From Enoplolaimus lenunculus (taxonomy: Eukaryota > Nematoda > Enoplea > Enoplida > Thoracostomopsidae): a stretch of 64,000 bases of DNA. The notes under the pieces were generated by a model. It was given only the letters and a program-made list of their open reading frames with translations, was not told where the DNA came from and searched no databases. This document shows, one piece after another, positions 42,813-54,917 of this stretch; within the stretch, counting starts at the first letter, position 1, and each line of letters starts with the position of its first letter. The stretch is from NCBI GenBank assembly GCA_030248215.1, contig JASANG010003345.1, forward strand, positions 1-64,000. The letters run 5' to 3'. A program made the translations under genes and the position numbers.

Positions 42813-43177
42813 CAGGGTGTAACCGGAGGTGAAAATAACGGAGCACGGGTCAGCAAATATATATGCCGGAGCCGCAGCCGGAGGTGATTCGAAATTTGGT
42901 AGTAAAAATGATGGTTAATTAATTTTAGCCAATATCTGCAATATGTTGTTAAGTTGTTTGTTTTTACGCTAATTTTCTGCGAAATTTCAGAAATTCGTTC
43001 CTGAAAATTGTGACAAAAGTACAACGAAATGCGCTAAACAGATAAATTTTACAAAATTATGCAAAATTTTACTACCGAAATTGCCGGAACCTCCTGCAAA
43101 ATTTCTACCGGAGCTGGAGCCGGAGGCTGATTTTTTGCCGGAGCCGGAGCCGAAGGCAGACCTCCGATTGTATCCTG
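42813..43177. repeat. CCGGAGG-rich hAT-type MITE with exact 8-bp duplication
   Basis: 365 bp from CAGGGTGTAACCGGAGGTG to CCGATTGTATCCTG, flanked on both sides by CCGTTTAC (42805-42812 and 43178-43185). It shows the intact order of the family that is jumbled at 22614-23294: CCGGAG(C)-rich arms around an AT-rich core. No transposase frame. Confidence 0.9.
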
Positions 43178-43185
43178 CCGTTTAC

Positions 43186-44069
43186 CTTCCATAAACTCGG
43201 CCCTGAAAATATATTACTACCTTGAGCTGTGCAATAAAGCAGCAGGACAGGCTACCGTAACCCTTCTATATACAGCTAATCAGTAATGAATTTGCATAGA
43301 ATGGAGATTCGACTAGTAACCGTGGAACGTCTGCAACTCTTTTAAGGTGATGCTATTGGAGATGTCACCAAAGCCACTCTCAGTGCCATTCCATAGTCCC
43401 AGGGACAACAAAATGAAGAGTAAATGTGATTCTCCCATCCTAGTAGGTCAGATGTTGCTGAATTAAGTTGTTGCAGGGACAGCAGGAAAGTCGAAACAGC
43501 AATGCAGATGGGACAATCAGACATCATTTTCTCAGCAGGCAATGGTCTATTTGCAGATGAGGTACCTCCCAAAATCCGCGGTTAAATCGTGAAAATTTTG
43601 AAAAAATAAAAATTTTACTCAGGATGCTGGATTTGGGAAGATTGTGATTAATTTTATACTTGAGATTTTAGGATATTAGACGCTGCTTTTTTTTCGTTTG
43701 TGATTTTGAAAAATTTGGTTTTTCAAACGTCGCATTTTTTGCCAGTAATTTAGTAAAAATTGAAATGTTACTGAAATTTATTAGGATTTTTAACGTAACA
43801 TGTTTCGGCTAGAATTTTAGAAAATAACGGGTTTCGGGCGTAAATTATTTTCGCTCGAGATTTTTGCTAATTGTAATTTTGGGTGTGACATTTTTCTGCT
43901 TAAATTTATGAAATGAATTTTTTGACGCTACCAGGGTACGTTCTGTTAAAGCTTGCAACGATTACGGTCGATGTGTACGCGTAATGATGGGCATGGAATT
44001 GTGTACCTAATCACCCGCCTTTAACTATTCTTAAATGTATGTGCATCGGCTCCTCGGCTTCAGCTATCA
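43186..44069. other. Gene-free, unknown GC-richer block
   Basis: A block at about 43340-43570 is richer in GC and open for 76 codons on the minus strand but matches no protein I know; it may be an old transposon piece. The rest is AT-rich unique sequence. Confidence 0.3.
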
Positions 44070-44140
44070 AGCAGCTTTATCTCAGCGGTCATGGTAAACG
44101 ACTTCCACCCAAGAGAGTAGGGCTTAAATCCAAGCTTGAA
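44070..44140 (+). repeat. tRNA-like module, probably a SINE head
   Basis: Reads TATCTCAGCGGTCATGG (A-box-like) and about 30 nt on GGGCTTAAATCC (B-box-like). It aligns well with the minus-strand tRNA-like module at 17049-16984 (shared ATGGTA, ACG, CCAC, AATCC, AGC in the same spacing). Stems are too damaged for a functional tRNA. A 49-codon frame over it (44039-44188) is probably chance. Confidence 0.4.
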
Positions 44141-44531
44141 AACACACGTCAACCGAAGCTGAAAGTGTTCATATTAGAAACGGGTTAATCGTTTCTATTT
44201 TCTAATACAAAGTTTGCTGAAAACATTCACAAAAATAAGTAACGCATACCGATGTAAGAAGCATATACTTAATTTTTACGGATGCGAATAATTTTTCAAA
44301 AACTGAAAAATATTTAAAATTTAAAAATAATCAAAATCAAAGTTTGTACACCGACAATATCCTACAGAAGATCTACGATTAGTAATTTTAAGTCTTTGGT
44401 TTGTCTTAGTATATATAGATGGGTTGAAGTTTACAAGTCACGCAAAATGAGAGTTTGAAACGGAGCACGGATGCGCACACGTGTGCAATGATAATAATGC
44501 CAGAAAACTCGCAGCATATATAACCGTGTAT

Positions 44532-44708
44532 ATGGGTAATTTCGACGATGGTAAGCTTTACGGCTAACGGGCAAATATGCTGGTATTCCTAGAACCAGTC
44601 GGCTTTAGGTTTTCACTTTTGGCTATGGATGGCTTTGCGGAAGTTCAAATTGCTCACGAACAGGATCGATTGTCATTCGTCTTTGATTTTGAAATTTATA
44701 CGCATTGA
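44532..44708 (+). CDS. Candidate small two-exon gene or 3' exons, unrecognised
   Basis: Seen: ATGGGTAATTTCGACGATG before a good donor (GTAAGC at 44551), a 42-nt gap with CTAAC and TTCCTAG, then an in-phase frame from 44593 starting EPVGFRFSLLAMDGFAEVQI and stopping at 44706-44708, with AATAAA at 44721-44726. Joined, it would give 44 residues, or more if the frame continues upstream of 44532. The intron would be very short, the other strand is open too over part of it, and I know no similar protein. Treat as a lead only. Confidence 0.2.
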
Positions 44709-44726
44709 TATTATAGAACAAATAAA

Positions 44727-45865
44727 AACTTAGAATAAAACTATACAGATTGTCTATTTTTCGTGTATGTAATAAGTGTTATGATTGGTTTCATGCTGCC
44801 TGTGATTTGGTATTTATTTAAATTGCACGTAAAGATGAAAAAATAAATAATACCTAAATAAATTAAATAATTAATAATAATAATAATATTAATAGTAATA
44901 TTTATAATAATAATAGCAATAACAAAATATAATTATATATAACAAAACACAATATATAAAGGCAACGACATAATAGTAAATCAAAAGTTAGTTTCATAAT
45001 AAAGACATATGAATTGGCACGGCACGATTAAGCTGGTTGGAGGCCTGAGGCCCATATGACAGACACGTCCTAATTTAAACCTTCATCATATGATTTTATA
45101 AAAACCAGTGAGCAAAACACCGCATTTCGATGAACTAATGGAACATCCACGTTATACTGCACGCGCTACTGCAAAAAATATCTGGCTCTGAGTAACGTCC
45201 GACGTCGTTTTAACACATTGTATTACGAGACTACTATAAACGCCGGTTGTCCATAACGAGGACGTAAGGACATATTGCACTGTGTTCATATAGCATCGCA
45301 AATATACATAACAACAACACAAACACATATATACCCTTATTTATTTTGCTCATTTTTTACCTTTTATCCCGACTCCTTTGGACAGTGTCGGGACAATTAA
45401 TAGTCTCTAGGTACCGCATAAATCTGTACCTACACGCTAGTTCCAGCTTCGATTTCTACACAGATAGCTACCGGGTAGTTGGACAAATTTTTACATTAGC
45501 GCGTATTATAAATGGATGACCCAGAACACGAGGCCGCAAGGCCGTGTCTACCTGGGCTATTCTCAAAAACCAAACTTCAAGTGTTTGGGTGGTGGCGAGT
45601 CAGCAAATCAAGGATTTTTATGGGAAGCTCTGAGGTTAGCCGGCGCCACGTCGATCTATCTTTATAGCCGTTTAAGTCTTTGCGGACCGACTGAGTATAC
45701 CTCGTTGAATCGTCCGCATTCTATATGCATTGTTGATTTGTTAAATGAAAAATACATACAATCTGTAATATGTTGTGCCTCAGACACGTGCGTTAGATAA
45801 TGCACGAGTAGATGATGCATGCTTAATACACAACTGTATGGGAATGGGAACATTTTGTATACAAA
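44727..45865. other. Gene-free stretch
   Basis: AT-rich with short AAT runs near 44860-44950. A 94-codon frame at 45516-45800 is GC-richer than its surroundings, but neither it nor the overlapping frame starting MDDPEHEAARP is recognisable. Confidence 0.35.
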
Positions 45866-46052
45866 AAATGCATCCAGCACGCGTTGCGTTTTTCCCAATT
45901 CTTCCCTTCGTTTTTTCTGACATTGGCTTTAAAGAGTTGGCCGATTCTTTCCATTTTCGCATTCGTGCGTTTAAGATTATACATTGCTCGGTTATGGAGG
46001 CATGTACCCTCGCCCCATAAATGGCGTGGGGTAAAGCAACGCTGGTACATTT
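45866..46052. repeat. MITE with CCAGCACGCGTTGCG/GCAACGCTGGTAC ends
   Basis: Left CATCCAGCACGCGTTGCGTT and right GTAAAGCAACGCTGGTAC form an imperfect inverted repeat about 187 bp apart. A second copy lies at 52733-52946 and a left-end fragment near 47090-47125. Open frames over it on both strands are not credible genes. Confidence 0.5.
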
Positions 46053-46114
46053 TGTGCCATGAATATTCCAGCAGCTTCCATACTTTTATTTAACCAGTCG
46101 TAGTGGGACTACAT

Positions 46115-47005
46115 TTATTGAGCGAAGCTCGAACGCACGTAAGCGATTAGGTAATATGCAAATTAATTGTTAGCCAACTAGTCATTTATCGGTTTTGGAG
46201 GTTTGTAAGCAATTTCCTCAGATTCCTCGCACCCAAAAACCCTTCAGCCACTCTAATAATTTTTGGAATAATTTAAAAAGTCCCAATTTTGTTTTGTCAA
46301 TTAAGCTAATATGCAAATTAGTTATTAGCTAACTATTCAATTATCGGTTTTGGAGGCTTGTAAACAATTTATTCAGATTGTTCGCACCCAAAAACCTTCA
46401 GTAAACCCTAATAATTATTGAAATAATTTAAAAAGTCCTAGTTTTGTCTTGTCAATTAAGCTAATATGCAAATTAGCTATTAGCTAACTATTTAATTATC
46501 GGTTTTGGATGTTTGTAAACTATTTATTCAAATTTCTCGCACCAAAAACCCTCTAGGGCTGAAATTATATTGCTTTTAACCTTAATAATTAGTAAAATAT
46601 TGTAAAAAGTCGAAATTTAGGCTTATAAACTATATATGCTAATATGCAAATTATCTATTAGCTAACTGCTCAATTATCGATTTTGGAGGTTTGTAAACAG
46701 TGTACGCAGATTGCTCGCACCCAAAAACCCTTTAATGCTAAAATTACATTGCTTCTAACTGTAATAATTAGTGAAAATATACAGCTTAAAATTTTAAAAT
46801 CCCAGTGCGAGGTTAAGACCCCAGGATAATTGGCTTTCAAACAAAAAAAGTTTATCAAAATCGGTTCAGCCGTTCCGGAGATTCTTTTCGGACGGACAGA
46901 CGGACAGACGGACGGACGGACATCCACCTTTCGACCCCCAAGTACAAAACATAAAACGCTTCGCGAAACTCCGAGCTTCGCTCGGAGTTTCGCTTCGCTC
47001 AAAGA
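46115..47005. repeat. Composite element: four tandem units plus retroposon-like tail
   Basis: Four units, each beginning at ATGCAAATTA (46154, 46311, 46466, 46644; periods 157, 155, 178), share GCTAACT..TTATCGGTTTTGGAGG and CTCGCACCCAAAAACC. They run into TCAAAATCGGTTCAGCCGTT, a (GGAC/AGAC)n stretch at about 46888-46922 and a 14-bp perfect hairpin at 46963-46993. AAATCGGTTCAGCCGTT with a GACGGACAGAC tail is a common mark of the 3' end of non-LTR retroposons. GAGCGAAGCTCG near 46119 and CGAGCTTCGCTC near 46973 are inverted. No reverse-transcriptase frame, so a non-autonomous or truncated copy. Confidence 0.6.
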
Positions 47006-49078
47006 TTATCGACTTTTGGTTAAAGCAAAAAAAGGATGATCACTGTTATAAACAAGAGTATGCAACTGGGCACATTCTTATTGAAAAAATGTAACCCGCG
47101 CTCGTTGCGTTTTTGCCTGGCCTACTCATTTATGGAGGGGATGGGCAAGCCAACTATGCGCAGGCAAGCAACTGCGAAGTGGGTCCTATAATATTTTGGC
47201 GAAGGATTTTTTGCTAATTAATAGTAATGTTCAAGATTTGTTGAACCAATTTTAATGTTGCCACGTGCTCGTCTTAGCCCCAACTATCCGTATATATAAA
47301 ATTCAAACAACCGTGCTACATAACGGTAGCGGTTATATATATGCATAAGTCAAAATCATTAAAGCTCACCACTGGCTAATACAAGGGACACTCCAGCTTA
47401 GACCACTAACCGGGACCAAACCACAATTTTTTGGTAAACTTTAGCACTAAAATTGCGTTAGTTTTGTCTACTTTTAATATCCTCCCATGACCATTCGTTT
47501 TAGAAATTTCTGGATCCACCGCCGTTAAAGGCTATACTCTGAAGCTTCAAAGATAGGCTGTTTTGTGTATATTTGTTCAACTTTTATTGTTGAAATTCAA
47601 CTAAAACTTCAAAATATATATAAGAATAGCACCGTGATGTACGACCTTAGCTGATGGTTTGCAATTAATTAGCCTTAAGGATAAATTTGCGTGCATTCAG
47701 GTCATTTTTGCACTACGAAAGCGCACCAAATCGTACACAACTAAGATGTACATCGCAGCGTGCGTACAAAACGGCTTTGTTCTGCAATTTTCGCGATTAT
47801 TAATAGGATTTTATTCATTCGAAAACTAATAAAGACAGTAATATTTGTTCGCTAGCAAAAAAGCACTTATTTGTCTCGAAAATTTAATAAAATTAATTTT
47901 GTTCTAAAGTCAACTAAACTTGGTTTTTTGAATTGTAAACTTTAATACGCGAATTACTGACGAATTCAAGCTTATTTCTGAACCAGCAGTTCAGCAAAGA
48001 AAAGTATATATGCACTGTTCCATGAACGCTTACTGAATTTACATAGGCATCCAGCGAACGTATGTCAAAAATAATTGTTTGAAGTGGTAAATTTTTACCC
48101 CACTACCATTATACAAGCACTGGAACTAAACCAGCTAGGAAATTTATAAGCCATGGCTTCTACAAAGTATTTGAATAAGCCAAATATCACTCGGGCCAGC
48201 TTACATGAACCACCTATAAAAAATTTCAGCGGCACGCTATTGATAAAAGCTTATAAAATATTAAGGGTTCCCGTGGTATCAATGAAATGTGAGCTGGATT
48301 TGCATCAAGTCTAGTCTTTGAACTCACTCGCAGAGAACACGACTGTTTAGGTGAGACCATACAAATTATTAAGAGACATCGTATAAAAGTTGAAGAAAGC
48401 TGGTATTATTTTCTAAAACATGCATACAACTTCACAATACAGAGTTAAACTTTCTTAGAAAACCCATGGTAAAACTAAACATTTTTTAAGCTGTCGCCAA
48501 AATAAACACTCCCGAAACGAGCTTGCAAGCCGTACGCGCTAGTGTAACCCAAGAGAATGCTAGTTTAAACCAAAATTATAGTAAGACTGATGACAGAACT
48601 TTAAAATTAGCGAAACTCCAAAACTTTTGACGTTCCGAATATATACAAATAGCAAATAAAGACCTGCAACTTTGTTAGCCACATCAAATAACGGTGATTT
48701 GGGCGACCCGTGATATATCACCGAGCGAGAACAGCAAATCGTTTGATTAGGCCTAACTCTGGTAAGATTTTAGTACGGGTGTCGTGTAATCAGGACTGAA
48801 TTCAAACCTAAACGGATATTCAACGATGACAACAACAACAAGAAGAAAGCACAAACTACACGGTCAAAGGTCCGGAAGACTTTCCTCAAAGGAATTCCCA
48901 CCGACTTCACAGGAACGCACAGGGTTGTTAGGAACGGCGGTGACGAACTATAAAGATTTATAGAATTACACAGAAAGCTAAAACTTGAAATAATCGACAG
49001 TAATTGGATTGCAACCGCCACAGTCAGCGCGAAACTTAGAATTCTTCTAAAGAAAAAGTTTGACAACAGTTTATACTT

Positions 49079-49091
49079 TTATTATTATTAG

Positions 49092-49123
<32 letters not shown>

Positions 49124-49150
49124 GTATTATTATTATTATATATTATTATT
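49079..49150. repeat. (ATT)n microsatellite with AGT interruptions
   Basis: About 24 trinucleotide units, broken regularly by AGT. Confidence 0.85.
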
Positions 49151-51796
49151 GTGATGAAAAGATAGGTTAGAATTATACAGCTTCTGGAGAAAATACGTAA
49201 AATGATCAAAAATGTATGGAATTGGTATAATTGCCGGAGGGTTCAGAGGTCAAACTTTTACCATATGGGCTGAACAACAATCTTTAAGCCCCAAAATTCA
49301 AACCGCTTGCAACTGCGTACACAGGTGCCAATTAAATTAAATAGCATGAAATCCAGTGAATAATCTGCAGCTGCCAGAAACTCAAAGTTGCTTTGTGACC
49401 AAATTTGCGCGAGCCAGTTGCACGTGTATTGCTGCAAAAAATACACGTATGAATAGGGCTTAAAGTAATTTTTATGCTGGAACACAAACATCCACAAACA
49501 GCGTGGTTGCGCTCCTAAGGTACATGATAGTACTAAACAGCTAGGTAAATTGTATAATATGCGTGCTAAAACTTAAAACTTTACCAGTTTTCATTGGTTT
49601 CAAAACTACTTGATATTTAACCAACTGGCGAGTAGATGCTATATATACCAATTTGACAATAGTATACTTTATGAAATGTAACTTTATAAGTTAGAAATAA
49701 ACTAATTTGTTTGAAACAAAATTAATTCACAGTATATTCCTCAATCCTCAGTAGGTTGAGCAGAAAAATTAATATAGAAGAAGCAGCAAAAATTTTCGCG
49801 ACATAAAATAGTTTTGATGCTGTTGAAAATGTTTTAGCTGAGTCGGCGAAAATTTGTGTAATAGTCGGCAGCGCTCTGTTCCTGTCGCTCGGTAGTTGTA
49901 ACCTTGGGAATACCAATAACCATCAAGTCTTTTAAATATATGCCTATAGGATATTAAGCGACTTGTTTTCGTCATATAACAACCGCTATCTTTGCCTGCG
50001 TTCAAGCTAACAAGTGTCATAGAGATATTTTAATATTAAAACTGACAATGAGTTTCAACTTAAATTGGTTTGAATACAATTTTATTTCGACGCTACCATT
50101 TAATTGGCTTGAGCGGATGGATCTCCTCAGCAAACCTTAATCACGTAAAATGACTCGAAACCATATCAAAGCTACAAACTACAAAATGCGTCAAGTATTA
50201 ACAGTTGTCATGACCTTATTTAAAATTCAGGAACGGGCAACTAACAAATTCGTGTCCTGCTAAGAAAAACATTTCTCCAAAATGTGACTTAGTTCCTCTA
50301 AAATGTGTGACATCACTATCGATGATGCATAAGGGGCAAATTAACAAAAATTTAATTCATAGCCGTAAACCATCAGAGATAACCGCTGCGTTGCTCGAAA
50401 TGTCTTTGCCTCGCGTTCTGTAAACGAAAAAATTTTCAACGTCATTTGTAAAATTCTACGATAGTAAAAATTTCCATATATCCATTGAATTTGCCAGGAT
50501 TTTGGACAAAATTAAGCATGTCCTAGAAAAAACTGGTTTCTTGTGTTACAAGCGAAAAACTGCCCAAAAACATTTTAGACAAATTCGCCTAAAAGACAAG
50601 TTTTGACATTCTTGACTCCCCTCCTGGCCCCGAGTTAGCGTACAGCACAACAAAACCGCTTGATGCGTCCATCTATTAGCAATTCTTGATTGCACGGTTG
50701 GTTTTATAGATCAAAGCAAAGTTATGCCGGCTTATTTATTATTCAAAAACACAAACCGCGTCGCATGTGTATTGACTTGTGTAAATTTAGGTTTTGGTTA
50801 CATCACCAGTTTATAGTTTTAATTGCAAAATCCGCAAAAGCTAAACCACTTGATATGTATATGTGTATATGCGTTTCTGCAATATCTATAATCCGTTCTA
50901 AATAAAGCAGACATGCAGCAATTGTTCACGCTTATCAATTGTTTGCGTTCCTAAAAAAACTTGCACGTGTGAACAGGGCTTAAGTCGTTTCATGAAATAA
51001 TTTTTCCGAATTTACTTCTATTTTAGTAAAACCATTACAGTTGTGATTTGATAGTTACCAGTTGGCGTTTTTAAAATTGCCTTTAACGCCTCAAGGTAAA
51101 GCCTTGAGGATATGTATTATGAAAAAGCATTTGAAACAAACTTGCACGCACAGCAGCTGTGGTTTGTATTTTGGTAGTGAGAATTTCGACTGTCGAGGTT
51201 CTAAAATTTGGCATGGCAGCAGAGTAAAATAAAATGCAAAAAATGTGCTAAACTGACACGCTCAAAATCCACGATTACACCACCTTAGACCTGCACGCGG
51301 TATTCCGGTGCGTAACGAATTTCAAAGTGTGGGTAAAATTTGTTAATGTTTACCCACCGAAAGTCGTCCTAATCAACTAGGCACTAAATAATGCAAAAAA
51401 ACTTGGATTTTTAAACTGCTTTTACCGTAAGAGTTAAAAATAAACATTACACTCCTGAATTTTGCTGTTAAAATTGTAAAATAATTGCGGCTTGGAATCA
51501 ACAATATATCTTGTTCGATTTGCAAAAGAAATAAGGGCAGGTAACGGTGAAGAACTTTTGTGCGGGTAACGGGTAGAGAAATTTTGCTCACATATGCCCG
51601 CCGGTCACAATCTTGAAACTACGAACAAAAGTTCTATTGACTCTTTAGAGGAATGTCACCCTGCGTTGCCCCTCCACTTAAACCCATGTTAAAATTTAGG
51701 ATCTTCAAATACCAAAGCGACAACGGTGTTAATCAACCAACCCGTCCGCATCGGTGCCGCTGCTCAAGCTTATCTTGAGGCGGCTTGATGAATGAT

Positions 51797-51839
51797 CAAC
51801 AACAACAACAACAACAGCAACAACAACAGCAACAAGAAC
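51797..51839. repeat. (CAA)n/(CAG) microsatellite
   Basis: About 14 CAA units with scattered CAG. No coding frame around it, so not a glutamine tract. Confidence 0.8.
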
Positions 51840-52732
51840 AATTAATGGCACATGAACACGCGTGATGCATGCACGCAATATAAGCAGGCAAAATGATACT
51901 AAGACAATTGCTGGTAATTTTACAAATTGTTCACTTATTCAAATAAAGCGGCTATTCTGCGGATCTGCGCATTAAACTCGAAACGGAATTTAGTTTTATG
52001 GTAGGAAAGCTAAAAACAGATCATACACGTAACAAGAAATTATCAATACAGCGGAGACAGCGAGTGTGGTTTTGTTTGCAACAAACGAGTTTAGTAATAA
52101 TCGAAATAAAACAAAAAGTTTCGCTTAGGGCAAAGCGATTATTATTTAAATTCGTTTGGCACACCGATTTCAAATTTGAGAATGAAAAATATTTTTGTGG
52201 TCCCCCCAAATAGCGGTCCTAAGTTACAGAACAGATATATATATATTATAGAACGAAACATCCTATCGTATCGTATTATATATGTAGGTCACAAACGACC
52301 TAATGCTGCCAATATAATTCAGCAGGGCAAAACTGGCAATTTGTCTTCAAATAAAAGTACTTCTTTTTGTGATTAACTTGAATCCGTTTTAATTGAGACC
52401 CAATATTTATACTTAAAAGTAAACCTTGAACAGTGGTAGTAGTATCTGGAACCCCCCAAAAGTAACAGATGCACCACTATTCAAAGTGTAAATATTATAT
52501 ATCTAATGAAATAATTTTTGGTTATTATATATCTAGCGTCAATGATAAAAAAGTTTAGGTTTCGGTTTCGTTCCTTAATATAAATATTTCCGGTTAGTTT
52601 CCATATCAGAATTTTTTAGTTTCTGTCACCTAGCTGAGCACTCTTCTTCAACGCGGACATATCCACTTTTGGTGCTATTAATAGAAGTGGATAATGCCTA
52701 CGTTGCAGAAGAGTATGCAACTGGGAAAGGAC

Positions 52733-52946
52733 TGTACCCAGCACACGTTGCATTTTTCGCCTACCATTTTTAATTCTGGAGATACAGTTGATCAATTCTC
52801 TTCAGTTTAAGTATTAAACATTTAATTATATATACTTTGAGCTGCTTTGATTATATCTTCAAATGATATTCTTTGTATAATATCGACCCCCTCCAAAAAC
52901 ACCCGAGGTCGAGCCAAAACGCAGCGCACGCCGGTACATTATATGT
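52733..52946. repeat. MITE with CCAGCACACGTTGC/GCGCACGCCGGTAC ends
   Basis: Second copy of the family at 45866-46052. Left GTACCCAGCACACGTTGC, right ACGCAGCGCACGCCGGTAC, imperfect inverted repeats. Just before both this copy and the 47090 fragment stands GAGTATGCAACTGGG, so the element may be longer on the left. Confidence 0.45.
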
Positions 52947-54202
52947 CAGGCAATAGTGCCTGAGTTACACACGCTTCCAATACAACAATCATCCACTCTT
53001 TGTACTATTTATTAATGTTAATATCTACACTTTATGCTTAATTTTGCGTTATACCTAGGTTAACACCACCAATGACCGCTTAAAAAATATATACACCTAC
53101 GTCCAATGCAGCAGTTTGCTTCGAGCTTAAATTTGTGGACCAAAGGCAGTGCCGAGTTGTAAAAAAATAAGTTAAATTTTGGGACCTAGAGTAAATAGCC
53201 AAAAATTGGTAAACACATAACCAGTCAGTGATATTTTACTGAAAGTCTTAAAATAGTTGGTTCTTGACCATGAATAGAACCACAAAATTTCAAAACCCAA
53301 TAATTTTGCAATTTTGTGTATTGATTTAAAAAAATGTTTCAAAATGAAGCAGTTAGCAATGTTGCCGAACCTTTAAAATATTCAGATCTTTTCGGTTGCA
53401 AATCATAGCTGACAAGCTATTTTAAACGCTCCGCCACAAAACCTGATAATTAAAAAATAAATTGCGAAAATTTGTTTCGGTTCACAACTTCGAAAGAATA
53501 AGCGGCAAGGAATTAAACAAAAAACAAACTATTGAATTTCGAGCAAACATGAATGCAGATGTAAAAAAATTGGCTAAAAACAAAGGTATGTGTGAAACAA
53601 CACTTTCGTTTGCGTCAAGGTGGCGCCCGTTGATGATACAGAGAATATATAAACTTTACGAAAAACTTTCGTATTTTAAATATGATTTATTCAATAAATC
53701 AGAACATTGCTGAACCTGGCGAGTAAATGGCACTTTCACTTTTTTCCACAACCGCAGAATCAGTTTACGCTTTGCTTTTTAACACAGTTATGTTTTGTTT
53801 TGAAAGTTGAGTAAAAATAAAGTTTTTTACTTTGTTGCGCTTTTCGAAAGAAAATTTCAGTTTTGGTGAAGTTTTCGTCTTAGTTAAAGCTGAAGTATTC
53901 TTGTGAAAAACGGTATATATCGACAAGCGTAGGGTACACCCTGCAAGTGCGTCAGCTGTCGAAAATTGGCATCTGCCAGCTAGCTGCACACAAACTACCG
54001 GGTTGAGTCCGGTAAAAAAGTTGCTAATTGTACTTTCTGTGTTACACGAATTTAATACGTTTAGTTCAAAACTAACTCGTCCACTTGAACATGGCTATTT
54101 ATGTACGATGATCACCTGATGCGGGGTTCACGTTATAACTGGGGCAACTTGGAACACGTTTTGTCTCTATTACAATAACGGGTAACATTTTGTATGCACA
54201 TC
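52947..54202. other. Gene-free stretch
   Basis: AT-rich, no repeats of the window's families recognised. An 83-codon + frame at 53462-53713 is Lys/Asn-rich, without domain. Confidence 0.3.
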
Positions 54203-54210
54203 TATCCGCT

Positions 54211-54604
54211 CAGTGGCGGATCCAGGATATCAAAATGGGGGGGGGCAAAATTTCGCAGGCAATAAACTTACTTTTGACCCATATTGTAGTGACCCAAATA
54301 CGAGGGGAATTTCCATTTTGAGTCCCAATTAAAAGGAATCCGCATCCCTAATAAGAGTCCGTAAGCGGACATAGTGTCTAAGCCGTAATTAGAGACCATA
54401 AATGTCTATTATCCCTAATTGTAGCGCATAAATGACTCCAGGGCCAAATATAGGTGAGTTCGAAACTTTAAAGTGCTTATTATTATTGTGTATAAAACAG
54501 AGAAATAAACAGCGTAGAACAGCAATTGACACTATATAATTTTTGTTGAGATGCTGTTGAGGGAGGCCACGGCCGGGGTGGGGCCCCCCGTGGATCCGCC
54601 ATTG
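54211..54604. repeat. hAT-type MITE with exact 8-bp duplication, carrying a second MITE
   Basis: 394 bp from CAGTGGCGGATCCAGG to CCGTGGATCCGCCATTG, an inverted end pair, flanked by TATCCGCT on both sides (54203-54210 and 54605-54612). The interior includes a truncated TACTGTA-type MITE at 54282-54479. A G-run follows the left end and a C-run precedes the right end. Confidence 0.9.
54282..54479. repeat. Truncated TACTGTA-type MITE inside the hAT element
   Basis: Starts TATTGTAGTGACCCAAATAC and follows the family to GTTCGAAACTTTAAAG, where the right half is missing. Confidence 0.7.
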
Positions 54605-54917
54605 TATCCGCTATCAAATTCAAAAAAGTTTGAATTGCCTCCTATCATGATGTTTACATTCACGGTTTGTTTGTATACTGCAATGTCATATATGATATTC
54701 GAAATATTGCTAGTCGATATCATATGACATGTTTTGATGTCTGCAAGGTTGTGGTAAACTAGCATGAACGTCCTGTAGTATATCATATGATACTAAATTT
54801 GAATTACTCTTACTTTAGGAATATATTTAGGAAAACTTTCCACCAGAAACAGAAAAATACAGCTTATTCAGTATTCTAAATCACTCAAAGCTACATTTAT
54901 CTTACCTTTTATTATAT

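Larger units (their letters stand above)
47006..52732. other. Gene-free stretch
   Basis: Unique AT-rich DNA with two microsatellites (49079-49150 and 51797-51839). A stretch near 48820-48950 has exon-like composition (open + frame containing VRKTFLKGIPTDFTG) but no splice support or known match. A run with several short minus-strand frames at 48770-50020 shows no domain. Nothing else seen. Confidence 0.35.

Noticed and set aside
44039-44188. 49-codon basic open frame
   Set aside because: Overlaps a tRNA-like module that repeats elsewhere in the window; more likely a SINE head than a protein.
45516-45800. 94-codon + frame
   Set aside because: Two overlapping frames look equally good and no domain is recognisable; next to repeats.
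48770-49066. 98-codon minus frame with hydrophobic stretches
   Set aside because: Low-complexity Ser/Leu content and no splice or domain support; the opposite strand looks equally exon-like.
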